Origin: Planctomycetota bacterium
GTDB lineage: Bacteria; Planctomycetota; Phycisphaerae; SM23-33; FEN-1343
NCBI GenBank assembly: GCA_012514895.1
Contig: JAAYZK010000136.1
Location: forward strand, 1-39,402
Direction: 5' to 3'
Length of the DNA stretch: 39,402 bases
A program made the translations under genes and the position numbers. Positions 1 to 6,865 of the stretch are shown piece by piece; the first letter of the stretch is position 1, and every line of letters starts with the position of its first letter. The notes under the pieces were generated by a model. It was not told the origin of the DNA, did not search any database, and saw nothing but the letters and a program-made list of their open reading frames with translations.

Positions 1-192
1 AGCGCTATTGCTCGTCGGAGTTCTCCCGGCTGTTGTAGCGCGGCAGGCCCCGCCACGGACGTGGAGAAGACAGGTCTTCCTAACGATGTCAACTGCGCTG
101 ACCGGGGCAGCCTGCGGCTTGCTGCTGTATGCCTTGTAGGCCTTGGTGAAGGAGTGAAGCGGCCCACAACTAATTCCCGGGACACGTATGAA

Positions 193-789
193 TTACGCCG
201 CTCCATTGGGAGCGTTGGCTCTTCTCTTGGGTTTGCGCCCACGCTTCTTGGGCGTCAGGTCGCGGCCAATGAGCCGCCCGATCGACGCCAGGAAGCCAGT
301 ATCGCCGATGGGACGGCCGGTCGTTTCGCCGCGACGCAGCAGCGGGGCCACCGATTCGCAGTCCTCGCGGGCGAGGTACTCGCCCCATGTGCAGATCCAG
401 CCGGCCACACGCTCGGTGAGCCAGGGGGTCTCGGCGATCCCGTCCGGTTCGCCCGTCACATGGGCGGCGGCACTGCGCCACGGCCAGTGCTCCGCCCGGT
501 CGACCAACTCGGCCGTGACGGGGTTGCGTTCCGTATAGGCTTTTGTATTCAAGAGATACGTTTCGTCCAGCATCGCCGACGAGAACCGGCCCTGCCAGAG
601 AAAGCCTCGCCAGTGCTGGCGGAAACCATCGGCACATGCCACGGCGCCGCGCGGCTCATCCAGGCCTTGCGGGCGTGTGCACGCACCCCTCACGGGAACG
701 CCAACGCGTTCTGCAGATGCAGCCGAGGGAGAAGGGGAGCGCAACCCACGTTCATTCACGAAGCTTACAGCGAAGCCGCGTCTGGACAT
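193..789 (-). pseudogene. 3' remnant of a RAYT/Y1-type transposase gene
   Basis: The C-terminal two thirds of this frame (about residues 57-180, bases 193-621) match the C-terminal half of REP-associated tyrosine transposases (Y1_Tnp superfamily). They carry the WRGFLWQGRF block, the YTERNPV helix, the HWPWRSAAAH segment and the basic KKRGRKPKRR tail. The family's N-terminal half, which holds the HxH metal motif and the path to the catalytic Tyr, is absent. The first 50-odd codons look unrelated to the family, and I could not find the missing part in another frame upstream. I therefore read it as a truncated, inactive remnant. An intact single-strand transposase of this family would be about 230-330 residues. 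The frame may still be called as a gene by software. The bases before it (1-192) hold nothing I recognise. Confidence 0.65.
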
Positions 790-921
790 GCATGAAGGTC
801 CCCGCGCTGTCGAAGCGCAGGGGCAGGGTGGAGAAGAACGCCAGTCCGTCGGCGGGAGGTGCCGACGCGCCGTCCGGCACCGAGGGCCTCTCCTGAGCGA
901 TGCCGCACTGAGCGATGGAAG

Positions 922-950
922 AAGGCTCCCGGCACGTCGCCGGGAGCCTT
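922..950 (-). terminator. Hairpin downstream of the RRM gene
   Basis: There is a perfect 12-bp stem (922-933 pairing with 939-950) with a 5-nt loop, lying 26 bp past the stop of the RRM gene. On the minus strand it is followed only by CTTCC, a weak tail. On the plus strand it is followed by TTTTCC. It is probably a terminator for the RRM transcript and could act in both directions. Confidence 0.6.
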
Positions 951-975
951 TTCCGTTGCCTTCCGGCAGCGCTGG

Positions 976-1296
976 TTAGTACCGGCGTCCGCCGCCGGGA
1001 CGGCCGCCGCCGCCGCGGCCGCCACGCCCGCCGCGCCCGCCGCCTTCGGGACGGGGCTTGGCCTCGTTGACCGTCATCGGCCGGCCATCGAGGTCCTGGC
1101 CATTCAGCTCGCTGATGGCCTTCTGGGCCTCCTGGTCGGTGGACATTTCGACGAACCCAAAGCCCTTGCTCTGGCCGGTCATCTTGTCCGTGATCACAAC
1201 AGCGCTCTCGACCGTGCCGTGCTGCGCGAACACCTGCTGGAGGTCCGTTTCGCTTATGTCGTAGCCGAGGTTGCCAACATACAGTTTCTTGCCCAT
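976..1296 (-). CDS. RRM-domain RNA-binding protein with Gly/Arg-rich tail
   Basis: This is a 106-residue single RNA-recognition-motif protein. RNP2 (LYVGNL) is at residues 5-10 and RNP1 (KGFGFVEM) at 44-51, with the aromatic residues that stack on RNA retained in both. Residues 83-106 form a glycine/arginine tail. The architecture is that of the small bacterial Rbp proteins known best from cyanobacteria, several of which are cold-responsive RNA chaperones. The start is set by an AGGAG element about 8 bp before the ATG. The cold-shock gene lies 246 bp upstream on the same strand. I saw no convincing promoter in between, so the two may share a transcript. A cold or RNA-chaperone role is inferred from family and neighbour. 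Confidence 0.93.
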   Translation of the reverse strand: MGKKLYVGNLGYDISETDLQQVFAQHGTVESAVVITDKMTGQSKGFGFVEMSTDQEAQKAISELNGQDLDGRPMTVNEAKPRPEGGGRGGRGGRGGGGRPGGGRRY

Positions 1297-1542
1297 GAGG
1301 ATTCTCCTGTCATCGGGCGGGTCCCGCGTTGCGTCCTTCCGGGATCCTTGCGAAGGGGGCCGTCATTCCAGCCCAGAATACAAGAACGTCTGTGCAATGT
1401 CCCGCGTCGTGGAAAGGCCTGGCGGCCTTCATCCAGAGCGGGTTGGAACGGATTGATTCGATGGAGTTGCATCAAGGTCACTGGCGATTTGAGGCAGCGG
1501 CACGGTGCCGCCCGCGCCCCGAAGGGATCCTGTTCCCCGCGA

Positions 1543-1743
1543 TCAGCCCTTGCGGACGTTGACGGCCTTGGGCCCCTTGGGTCCCCGCGTGAGGTCGAAG
1601 GTTACGGATTCGCCTTCGGCGAGGGACTTGAAGCCCTGGCCCTGGATGTCGCCGTGGTGGACGAACGCTTCGGTGCCGTCCTCGGCTTCGATGAATCCGA
1701 AGCCCTTGGTATCGTTGAACCACTTCACCTTGCCGGTTGCCAT
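1543..1743 (-). CDS. Cold-shock protein (CspA family)
   Basis: This is a 66-residue CSD-fold nucleic-acid chaperone. It contains the [17 protein letters not shown]1-type block and the [11 protein letters not shown]2-type block, followed by the [17 protein letters not shown] strand common to the family. The length is typical. The ATG at 1743 is preferred because it begins exactly at the conserved MATGKVKWF; the frame stays open upstream, but nothing there is conserved. CspA-type proteins bind single-stranded RNA and melt secondary structure. The gene has a strong promoter about 190 bp upstream and a long leader (see those entries). An RRM protein gene follows on the same strand. Confidence 0.95.
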   Translation of the reverse strand: MATGKVKWFNDTKGFGFIEAEDGTEAFVHHGDIQGQGFKSLAEGESVTFDLTRGPKGPKAVNVRKG

Positions 1744-1927
1744 AAGCATAGCTCTTTCTGTCTGGGCAGATGGGTTCGCGAGCGTATTCTCAAGCAACAG
1801 AGCCGCGACAGTGAAGCCGAGCTCACCGGGGCGACGGACCTGAGTGTCTGCTGTAGAAGAATGCGAGTGCCAGTCGTATTCGCCGGTCGGCGCGCGGAAA
1901 CCCTTTTCCGCACCGGCCGCCGGCCGT
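1744..1927 (-). promoter_or_regulatory. Long structured 5' leader of the cold-shock gene
   Basis: If transcription starts near 1927, the leader is about 184 nt, which is long for this genome but typical of cold-shock mRNAs. It contains a two-part hairpin: an outer 6-bp stem (1882-1887 with 1912-1917) and an inner 7-bp stem (1894-1900 with 1905-1911) with a 4-nt loop, separated by a 6-nt one-sided bulge. The rest of 1928-2103, between the divergent promoters, holds nothing else I recognise. Confidence 0.45.
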
Positions 1928-1933
1928 CAAAGA

Positions 1934-1962
1934 ATGATAGAGGCCCGCGCAGGGGAAGTCAA
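1934..1962 (-). promoter_or_regulatory. Sigma70-type promoter for the cold-shock gene
   Basis: TTGACT (1957-1962) and TATCAT (1934-1939), read on the minus strand, are separated by exactly 17 bp. The predicted start is near 1927. It directs transcription into the cold-shock gene and possibly on into the RRM gene. Confidence 0.6.
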
Positions 1963-2103
1963 AGCAATTGCCGGCCCCCTCTTCCGTTCAGCGGGAAGGG
2001 GTTCGACCCGGGGGCCGTCGGGCACAGTCGAGGCGCCGGGCGACGCCGGCGTGCCGGGCGGGCCCCCTCGCTCACCAAGGGTTCAGTCTGACCGGGGGAG
2101 CGC

Positions 2104-2132
2104 TTGTGCCGCTGCGGCAGCGGCGGTACAAT
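2104..2132 (+). promoter_or_regulatory. Candidate promoter for the polyferredoxin operon
   Basis: TTGTGC (2104-2109) and TACAAT (2127-2132) are 17 bp apart on the plus strand, with a predicted start near 2139. This would give a leader of about 147 nt before the membrane protein gene at 2286. The bases 2140-2285 show no further feature. Confidence 0.45.
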
Positions 2133-2285
2133 GCACTGGTTATGTCTGGGGACAGCCTGCGGGTTGAGGCTCCGCTGCCATGAAGGCGCCGAGGATGATT
2201 CCTGCAGAGGCTGTTGTCAAGCCGGACCTACGGCGTTGGAGAGTCAGGTTCTTTCTGCACGATTCAGCAGGCAGGTGCGATTTCG

Positions 2286-2651
2286 ATGGCCCGACGCAGA
2301 CTGCATACCAACCAACCCGCCATCGACGCGGCCGGCCGCGCCACCGAGGGGCGGCCCGCATGGATCGGGCTGCTGGTCGCCGTCGCGGCCGTCGGGGTGA
2401 TTCTGGCCGGGGCGCTGCTCGTCCGCCGCGTGCCGGTCGGCTCGACCCAGCGGATGCTCAGCGAGGTCCGGATCAACGCCGCCGCCACCCGGGGCGGACT
2501 GGAGCGGGTCTACGCCGAGGCGTCCGCGTCCGACGCGGCCGGCCAGGACGGCGGTCGTCCCGCCGATCCCGACGCCGCACCGGTCCAGCCGGAACCCCCA
2601 TCCCTGCAAGAGGAGCAAAAGAAGGCCGACGACGACTTCTGCCCCACCTGA
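2286..2651 (+). CDS. Small single-pass membrane protein, unknown function
   Basis: This 121-residue protein has a basic N-terminus (MARRRLH), one transmembrane helix at about residues 26-46, then a soluble tail that becomes Pro/Gln/Glu/Asp rich and ends in CPT. I do not recognise a family. The ATG at 2286 is chosen because the frame upstream looks non-coding. The polyferredoxin gene starts 19 bp after its stop on the same strand, so the two are probably co-transcribed and the protein may be an accessory to that membrane electron carrier. That last point is inference from position only. Confidence 0.6.
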   Translation: MARRRLHTNQPAIDAAGRATEGRPAWIGLLVAVAAVGVILAGALLVRRVPVGSTQRMLSEVRINAAATRGGLERVYAEASASDAAGQDGGRPADPDAAPVQPEPPSLQEEQKKADDDFCPT

Positions 2652-2670
2652 GTGTAGGCGTCGCCGGATC

Positions 2671-3537
2671 ATGCGTGCCATGGTCCCCCAGCAACCCAAC
2701 CCGCCCGTCGTGGAGTCGCCCCGTCCGTCGCGGCCGCGGAGGTTCATTCGCCTGCGGCCGTGGGTGCAGGCGGCGTTCCTGCCGGTCTGGATGGCGCCGG
2801 TCGCCGCCCTGCGGGGCGTGCCGTCCTGCGTGCTGCACTGCTACGCCTGCCCGCTGGCCTCGGCGTCGTGTCCGATCGGCCTGGCGGCCTCCGCGGCGGC
2901 CCTGCACCTGGTGCCGCTGCTGACGATCGGGGTGATTCTCCTGGTCGGCTCGCTGGTCGGCTCGCTGGTCTGCGGGTGGGTCTGCCCGTTCGGCTTCGTC
3001 CAGGATCTCTTTTCCCGCATCCCCACGCCAAAGTTCCGCCTGCCCGCATGGACCGGACTGGGCCGCTACCTCGTGCTGATCGGCCTGGTGATCGTCGGCC
3101 CGGCGCTCTTCGGCAAGAGCACCTCCAACTGGGCCTTCATCTGCAACCTCTGCCCGGTCGGCGCCGCCGAGGCCGGCCTGCCGCGGATGATCAGCGGGCA
3201 GGTGCCCTGGAGCAAGCTGCTGAACGTCAAGTACGTCATCCTGGCCGCCCTGGTCGTCGCGATGCTCTTCACCCACCGGCCATGGTGCAGGATGCTCTGC
3301 CCCCTGGGCGGCGTGCTGGCGTTGTTCAACCGTTTCAGCGTCTTCCACCTGCGGTTCGACCCGTCGCGCTGCCGCGTGTGCAATACCTGCCGCAGCCGAT
3401 GCGACATGGGCGTGGCCGTCGAACGCGAGGTGAACACCGCCGGCTGTGTGCGCTGCCTGGCCTGCACGGCGTGCGGCGCCCTGGAGCCGGCCGTCGGTCG
3501 GGGGATGGCTTCAGGCACGCCGTCTGTGAAGCAGTAA
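2671..3537 (+). CDS. NapH/NosR-type membrane polyferredoxin (4Fe-4S)
   Basis: This 288-residue integral membrane iron-sulfur protein has several hydrophobic segments (roughly residues 33-50, 71-103, 131-148 and 186-201). Four membrane-edge cysteine motifs of the NapH/NosR/YccM class are visible: CYACPLASASCP near 58-67, CGWVCPFG at 101-108, CNLCPVG at 158-164 and CRMLCPLG at 206-213. Two ferredoxin-like clusters follow: CRVCNTCRSRC at 234-244 and CVRCLACTAC at 259-268. Proteins of this group pass electrons between the quinol pool or ferredoxin and periplasmic or cytoplasmic reductases. It sits beside an Rrf2 regulator, ric and a CO dehydrogenase, so it may feed or drain electrons for that module, but no partner is proven. 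The ribosome-binding site is weak. Confidence 0.88.
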   Translation: MRAMVPQQPNPPVVESPRPSRPRRFIRLRPWVQAAFLPVWMAPVAALRGVPSCVLHCYACPLASASCPIGLAASAAALHLVPLLTIGVILLVGSLVGSLVCGWVCPFGFVQDLFSRIPTPKFRLPAWTGLGRYLVLIGLVIVGPALFGKSTSNWAFICNLCPVGAAEAGLPRMISGQVPWSKLLNVKYVILAALVVAMLFTHRPWCRMLCPLGGVLALFNRFSVFHLRFDPSRCRVCNTCRSRCDMGVAVEREVNTAGCVRCLACTACGALEPAVGRGMASGTPSVKQ

Positions 3538-3578
3538 CCCTCCCCGGGGGCCATCGTGCGGCACCCGTCTCCGTCGGG

Positions 3579-4019
3579 CTACTCGGGGAAGACCTGCGAG
3601 GCATCCCGCAGGGGACGGACCGGCTCGGCCTCGTCCAGCAGGTCGCTGATGCTGGCGGCGCCGAGGATCTCCTCGATGTGCCGCATGGCGTCGTCCAGGC
3701 GGCGGTGCAGGGCGCAGAGCCTGTGCCTGTGGGCCTTGAGGTGAAGGGGGCAGTCGCGGATCCGCTGCAGGGGGTCGACCGCCTGGACGACGTCGAGGAT
3801 GCTCATCTCCTGCGGCCGGCGGGCGAGCCGGAACCCGCCGTGCACCCCGCGGGTGGACTCGACCAACCCGGACCGCACCAGCGACTGCAGCACCTTGGCC
3901 AGGTACCCCGCGGGCACCCGGGTCAGTGTCGCGATCTGACGCGCGGTCAGCGGCCCGCCTTCGGCGGCCGCCAGGCACGTGACGGCCCGCAGGGCATACT
4001 CGGCGGTCTGTGAGATCAT
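3579..4019 (-). CDS. Rrf2-family transcriptional regulator
   Basis: This 146-residue Rrf2 winged-helix regulator contains ISQTAEYALRAV (helix 1), the recognition region TARQIATLTRVPAGYLAKVLQSL and the wing TRGVHGGFRLAR. Only two cysteines lie in the sensor loop (C90 and C102, spaced CPLHL...LC), whereas NsrR and IscR use three. A 4Fe-4S or 2Fe-2S cluster with another ligand, such as a His from the His-rich loop between them, is possible. The ATG at 4019 is chosen over an upstream GTG because of a GGGAG element about 10 bp before it and because the family starts at MISQ. It is divergent from ric and convergent with the polyferredoxin, and probably senses NO or redox state to control both. The target is inferred. 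Confidence 0.9.
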   Translation of the reverse strand: MISQTAEYALRAVTCLAAAEGGPLTARQIATLTRVPAGYLAKVLQSLVRSGLVESTRGVHGGFRLARRPQEMSILDVVQAVDPLQRIRDCPLHLKAHRHRLCALHRRLDDAMRHIEEILGAASISDLLDEAEPVRPLRDASQVFPE

Positions 4020-4034
4020 CGGCCGACGCTCCCG

Positions 4035-4086
4035 GGCAGGCACCGCAAGTGCCTGCCGCTCCAGGCCGCCGTCGGGGGACGGCGGC
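4035..4086 (-). promoter_or_regulatory. Two tandem perfect hairpins in the rrf2 leader
   Basis: Two perfect 9-bp stems lie back to back between the putative rrf2 promoter and its ribosome-binding site. One pairs 4065-4073 with 4078-4086 (GGGG loop); the other pairs 4035-4043 with 4049-4057 (5-nt loop). Neither has a T-tract, so a leader RNA structure or protein-binding dyads are likelier than a terminator. Confidence 0.4.
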
Positions 4087-4094
4087 TCGCCTCG

Positions 4095-4146
4095 AAGAAA
4101 TTCGGATCTTCTTGTCCATTATTCGATCGGGCGGCGTATAGATCAA
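4095..4146. promoter_or_regulatory. Divergent promoter/operator region between rrf2 and ric
   Basis: On the minus strand TTGATC (4141-4146) and AATAAT (4118-4123) are 17 bp apart and would drive rrf2. On the plus strand TTGTCC (4112-4117) and TATAGA (4137-4142) are 19 bp apart, a poor spacing that regulated promoters sometimes show, and would drive ric-cooS. A dyad AAGAA-N9-TTCTT (4095-4113) overlaps this area and is a candidate site for the Rrf2 protein. The segment is clearly less GC-rich than the surrounding genes. Confidence 0.4.
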
Positions 4147-4238
4147 GTGGACCCGGGCGATCCCGGGCGGGCCCCGACGGGGTCGGGACGCAGACATCAC
4201 CCCTGGCGCCCTGCGATGCAGCGGCGACGGAGCGCATC

Positions 4239-4946
4239 ATGAAACTGAATCAGCACGATACGGTGGGCGACCTGGTCGCCCGCAACCCCCAGTGGGCGGC
4301 GGCGTTCGAGCGGCTGGGGATCGACTACTGCTGCGGCGGGCACAGGCCCCTGGACGAAGCCTGCACCCAGCGGGGGCTGAAGCTGGACGACGTGGAGGCG
4401 GCCCTGTCGGCGGTCGAGCGGCCGGCGGAGGCCCGCGACTGGAGGGCCGAGTCCCTGACGGCCCTGGCCGACCACATCGAGCAGACGCACCACGTGTTCC
4501 TGAAGTCCCAACTGCCCCGCCTGACCGAGCTGATTGACAAGCTGGTCGTCGTGCACGGCCGGCGGCACGGCGAACTGGCCGATCTGCGCGAGGTCTTCGA
4601 TGGCCTGCGGATGGAACTGGAGAGCCATCTGCAGAAGGAGGAGATCGTCCTGTTCCCGGTCATCCGGAAGATCGAGGCCACCGAGGGGCCCATCGAGTTC
4701 CACTGCGGCGGCGGGCTGGACGGGCCGATCTCCGTGATGGAGGCCGAGCACGACGCCGCGGCCGAGGCCCTGCAGCGGATGGGCGAGCTCACCGGCGGCT
4801 ACGCCACCCCGGCCGACGGCTGCGCGACGTACCGGACGACCATGGACGCCCTGGCCGCCGTCGAGCGGGACCTCCACGAGCACATCCACAAGGAAAACAA
4901 CATCCTGTTCCCCCGGGCCCAGGCCCTGGTCGCCGCGCGAGGGTAG
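4239..4946 (+). CDS. ric: Ric/YtfE/ScdA di-iron iron-sulfur cluster repair protein
   Basis: This 235-residue protein has the two-domain Ric layout. The N-terminal DUF542 domain carries the Cys pair in DYCCGGH (C31, C32). The C-terminal hemerythrin-like four-helix bundle has candidate iron ligands H84, H106, H130, E134, H171, H215 and E219, which match the known YtfE set in order and spacing. Ric proteins restore Fe-S clusters damaged by nitric oxide or peroxide and are usually controlled by NsrR or another Rrf2 protein. One is encoded divergently here. The cooS gene starts 5 bp after its stop, so the two are almost certainly one transcript. Its client may be the CO dehydrogenase or the polyferredoxin next door; this is inference. 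Confidence 0.95.
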   Translation: MKLNQHDTVGDLVARNPQWAAAFERLGIDYCCGGHRPLDEACTQRGLKLDDVEAALSAVERPAEARDWRAESLTALADHIEQTHHVFLKSQLPRLTELIDKLVVVHGRRHGELADLREVFDGLRMELESHLQKEEIVLFPVIRKIEATEGPIEFHCGGGLDGPISVMEAEHDAAAEALQRMGELTGGYATPADGCATYRTTMDALAAVERDLHEHIHKENNILFPRAQALVAARG

Positions 4947-4951
4947 CCGCC

Positions 4952-6865
4952 GTGGACCCCGCCGGCCCGCAGCACGAGGCCACCGACCAGATGATCGCCA
5001 AGGCCGGCGCCGAGGGCGTGCCGACCTGCTTCTCGCGGCTGGCCGCGCACGGCCCGCCGTGCGCGTTCGGCACGTCCGGCCTGTGCTGTCGCGTATGCAA
5101 CCTGGGGCCCTGCCGGATCACGCGGCAGCGGCCCCGCGGGGTCTGCGGGGCCGACGCCGACACCATTGTCGCCCGCAACCTGCTCCGCCAGGTCGCCGCC
5201 GGCAGCGCCGCCCACTGCGATCACGCGCGGCACATGGTGGAGCTGCTGCGGGACCTCGCCGCCGGCCGCGCCGAGGGTTACCGCATCGAGGATCCCGCCG
5301 CCCTTCGCCGGGCGGGGCGCCTGTACGGCCTGGAGACCGAGCGCAAGCCCGACCTGGCCCTGGCGGGCGAACTGGCCGACGTCTGGCTGGCCGAGTTCAC
5401 CGCCCAGGACCGCCCGATGCGCTCGCTGGCCCTGGCGCCGCCGGCGCGTCGGGAGCGGTGGCGGGCGGCGGGGCTGTCGGCGGCCGGCATCGACCGGACG
5501 ATCGTCGAGGCCCTGCACCGCACGGTCATGGGCGTCGACCACGACTACCGCCACCTGCTGGCCCACACCCTGCGGACGGCCCTGGCCGACGGGTACGGCG
5601 GCTCGGCGATCGCCACGATGGCCGGCGACATCCTCTTCGGCACGCCCCGGCCCGTCGAGAGCGTCGCCAACCTGGGCGTGCTGCACGCCGACCGGGTCAA
5701 CGTCGTGGTGCACGGGCACAACCCGGCCGTCTCCGAGAAGATCGCCCAGGCCGCCGGGAGCCCCGAGATCGCGGCGCTGGCGCGGGCGGCTGGGGCGGCG
5801 GGGGTGAACCTGGTGGGCATCTGCTGCACGGGCCACGAGGTGCTGCACCGTCACGGCATCGCCCTGGCCGGCGGGGTGCTCCAGCAGGAGCTGGCGATCG
5901 TCACCGGGGCCGTCGAGATGATGATCACCGACGTCCAGTGCTGCATGCCGGGCCTGGCCCAGGCGGCCGCCGGCTACCACACCGAACTGGTCACCACCAG
6001 CGACATCGCCCGCACCGAGGGGTTCACGCCCGAGCCCTTCGACGGACGGGACGACGACGGCCACGCGCGGCGGCTGCTGGCGCGAGCGGTGTCGCACTTC
6101 CGCCGGCGCGAGGCGGCGCGGGTGGCCATCCCCTCGCAGCGGGCGCCGGTGCTGGCGGGCTTCAGTGTCCAGGCGATCCGCGGGCTGCTGGGCGGGTCGC
6201 TGCGCCCGCTCGTGGAGCGCCTGGCCGACGGGCGGATCCGGGGGGTGGCGGCGATCATCGGCTGCAGCAACCCGAAGGTCGCCTCCGACCGCTACGCCGC
6301 CGAACTGGTGCGCGGGCTGATCTCGCGGGACGTCCTGGTGGCCAACACCGGCTGCGCCGCGGCGGCGTCGGCCCGCGAGGGCCTGCTGTCGCCGGCGCTG
6401 GCGGTCCCGCAGGCGGGGCCGGGCCTGCGGCAACTGCACGAGCAGTACGCCCTGCCGCCGGTGCTGCACCTGGGGAGCTGCGTGAACAACGCACGCTTCC
6501 TCGAGCTGGGCGCCGCCCTGGCGGCCGAACTCGACGGGCGAGCCGACCTGGGCGACCTGCCGCTGGTGGCCACGGCGCCCGAGTGGATCAGCGAGAAGGT
6601 GCCCGCGATCGGGTGCTACCTCGTCGCGTCCGGCGTGGACGTCATCCTCGGGCAGGACCTGCAGACGACCGGCTCGCCGAACGTGGAGGCGTTCCTCTCC
6701 CGGCACGCCCGCGAGCTGCTGGGGGCCGGCGTGCACGTCTGCCTCGACCCGGCGGGCGCGCTGGGGCGGGCGATGGAACTGCTGGACAGCCGCCGAGCGC
6801 GCCGTGCCGCCCGGGTCTCACCGACAGCCGGGCGGCCCACCTCTTCGGCCCTCAGGGCGCCGTGA
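4952..6865 (+). CDS. cooS: Ni-containing anaerobic CO dehydrogenase, catalytic subunit
   Basis: This 637-residue enzyme is the size of CooS, which interconverts CO and CO2 at a NiFe4S4 C-cluster. The D-cluster pair is C37 and C45 (Cys-x7-Cys) and the B-cluster Cys are C46, C49, C54 and C65. C-cluster ligand motifs are all present: HGHNP (H256), GICCTG (291/292), DVQCCMP (330), IGCSNP (438), NTGCAA (468) and GSCVNN (510). APEWISEK supplies the conserved Lys. The homologous hybrid-cluster protein Hcp is excluded by this full set. The start is a GTG 5 bp after ric; an ATG at 4991 is possible but would still keep all Cys. No cooC, cooF, acs or hydrogenase genes are in view, so its electron partner is unknown. 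The last 14 bp overlap the convergent DUF362 gene. Confidence 0.95.
   Translation: MDPAGPQHEATDQMIAKAGAEGVPTCFSRLAAHGPPCAFGTSGLCCRVCNLGPCRITRQRPRGVCGADADTIVARNLLRQVAAGSAAHCDHARHMVELLRDLAAGRAEGYRIEDPAALRRAGRLYGLETERKPDLALAGELADVWLAEFTAQDRPMRSLALAPPARRERWRAAGLSAAGIDRTIVEALHRTVMGVDHDYRHLLAHTLRTALADGYGGSAIATMAGDILFGTPRPVESVANLGVLHADRVNVVVHGHNPAVSEKIAQAAGSPEIAALARAAGAAGVNLVGICCTGHEVLHRHGIALAGGVLQQELAIVTGAVEMMITDVQCCMPGLAQAAAGYHTELVTTSDIARTEGFTPEPFDGRDDDGHARRLLARAVSHFRRREAARVAIPSQRAPVLAGFSVQAIRGLLGGSLRPLVERLADGRIRGVAAIIGCSNPKVASDRYAAELVRGLISRDVLVANTGCAAAASAREGLLSPALAVPQAGPGLRQLHEQYALPPVLHLGSCVNNARFLELGAALAAELDGRADLGDLPLVATAPEWISEKVPAIGCYLVASGVDVILGQDLQTTGSPNVEAFLSRHARELLGAGVHVCLDPAGALGRAMELLDSRRARRAARVSPTAGRPTSSALRAP

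Noticed and set aside
859-2091. Long plus-strand open frame of 410 codons across the RRM and cold-shock genes.
   Set aside because: It is antisense to two clear genes, has no domain and no ribosome-binding site, and is Arg/Gly/Pro-rich as GC-rich shadow frames are.
4952-6865. Hybrid-cluster protein (Hcp) as the identity of this gene, given its ric/Rrf2 neighbours.
   Set aside because: The Cys-x7-CysCys-x2-Cys-x4-Cys N-terminus, the HGHNP His ligand and the six C-cluster motifs are those of CO dehydrogenase.
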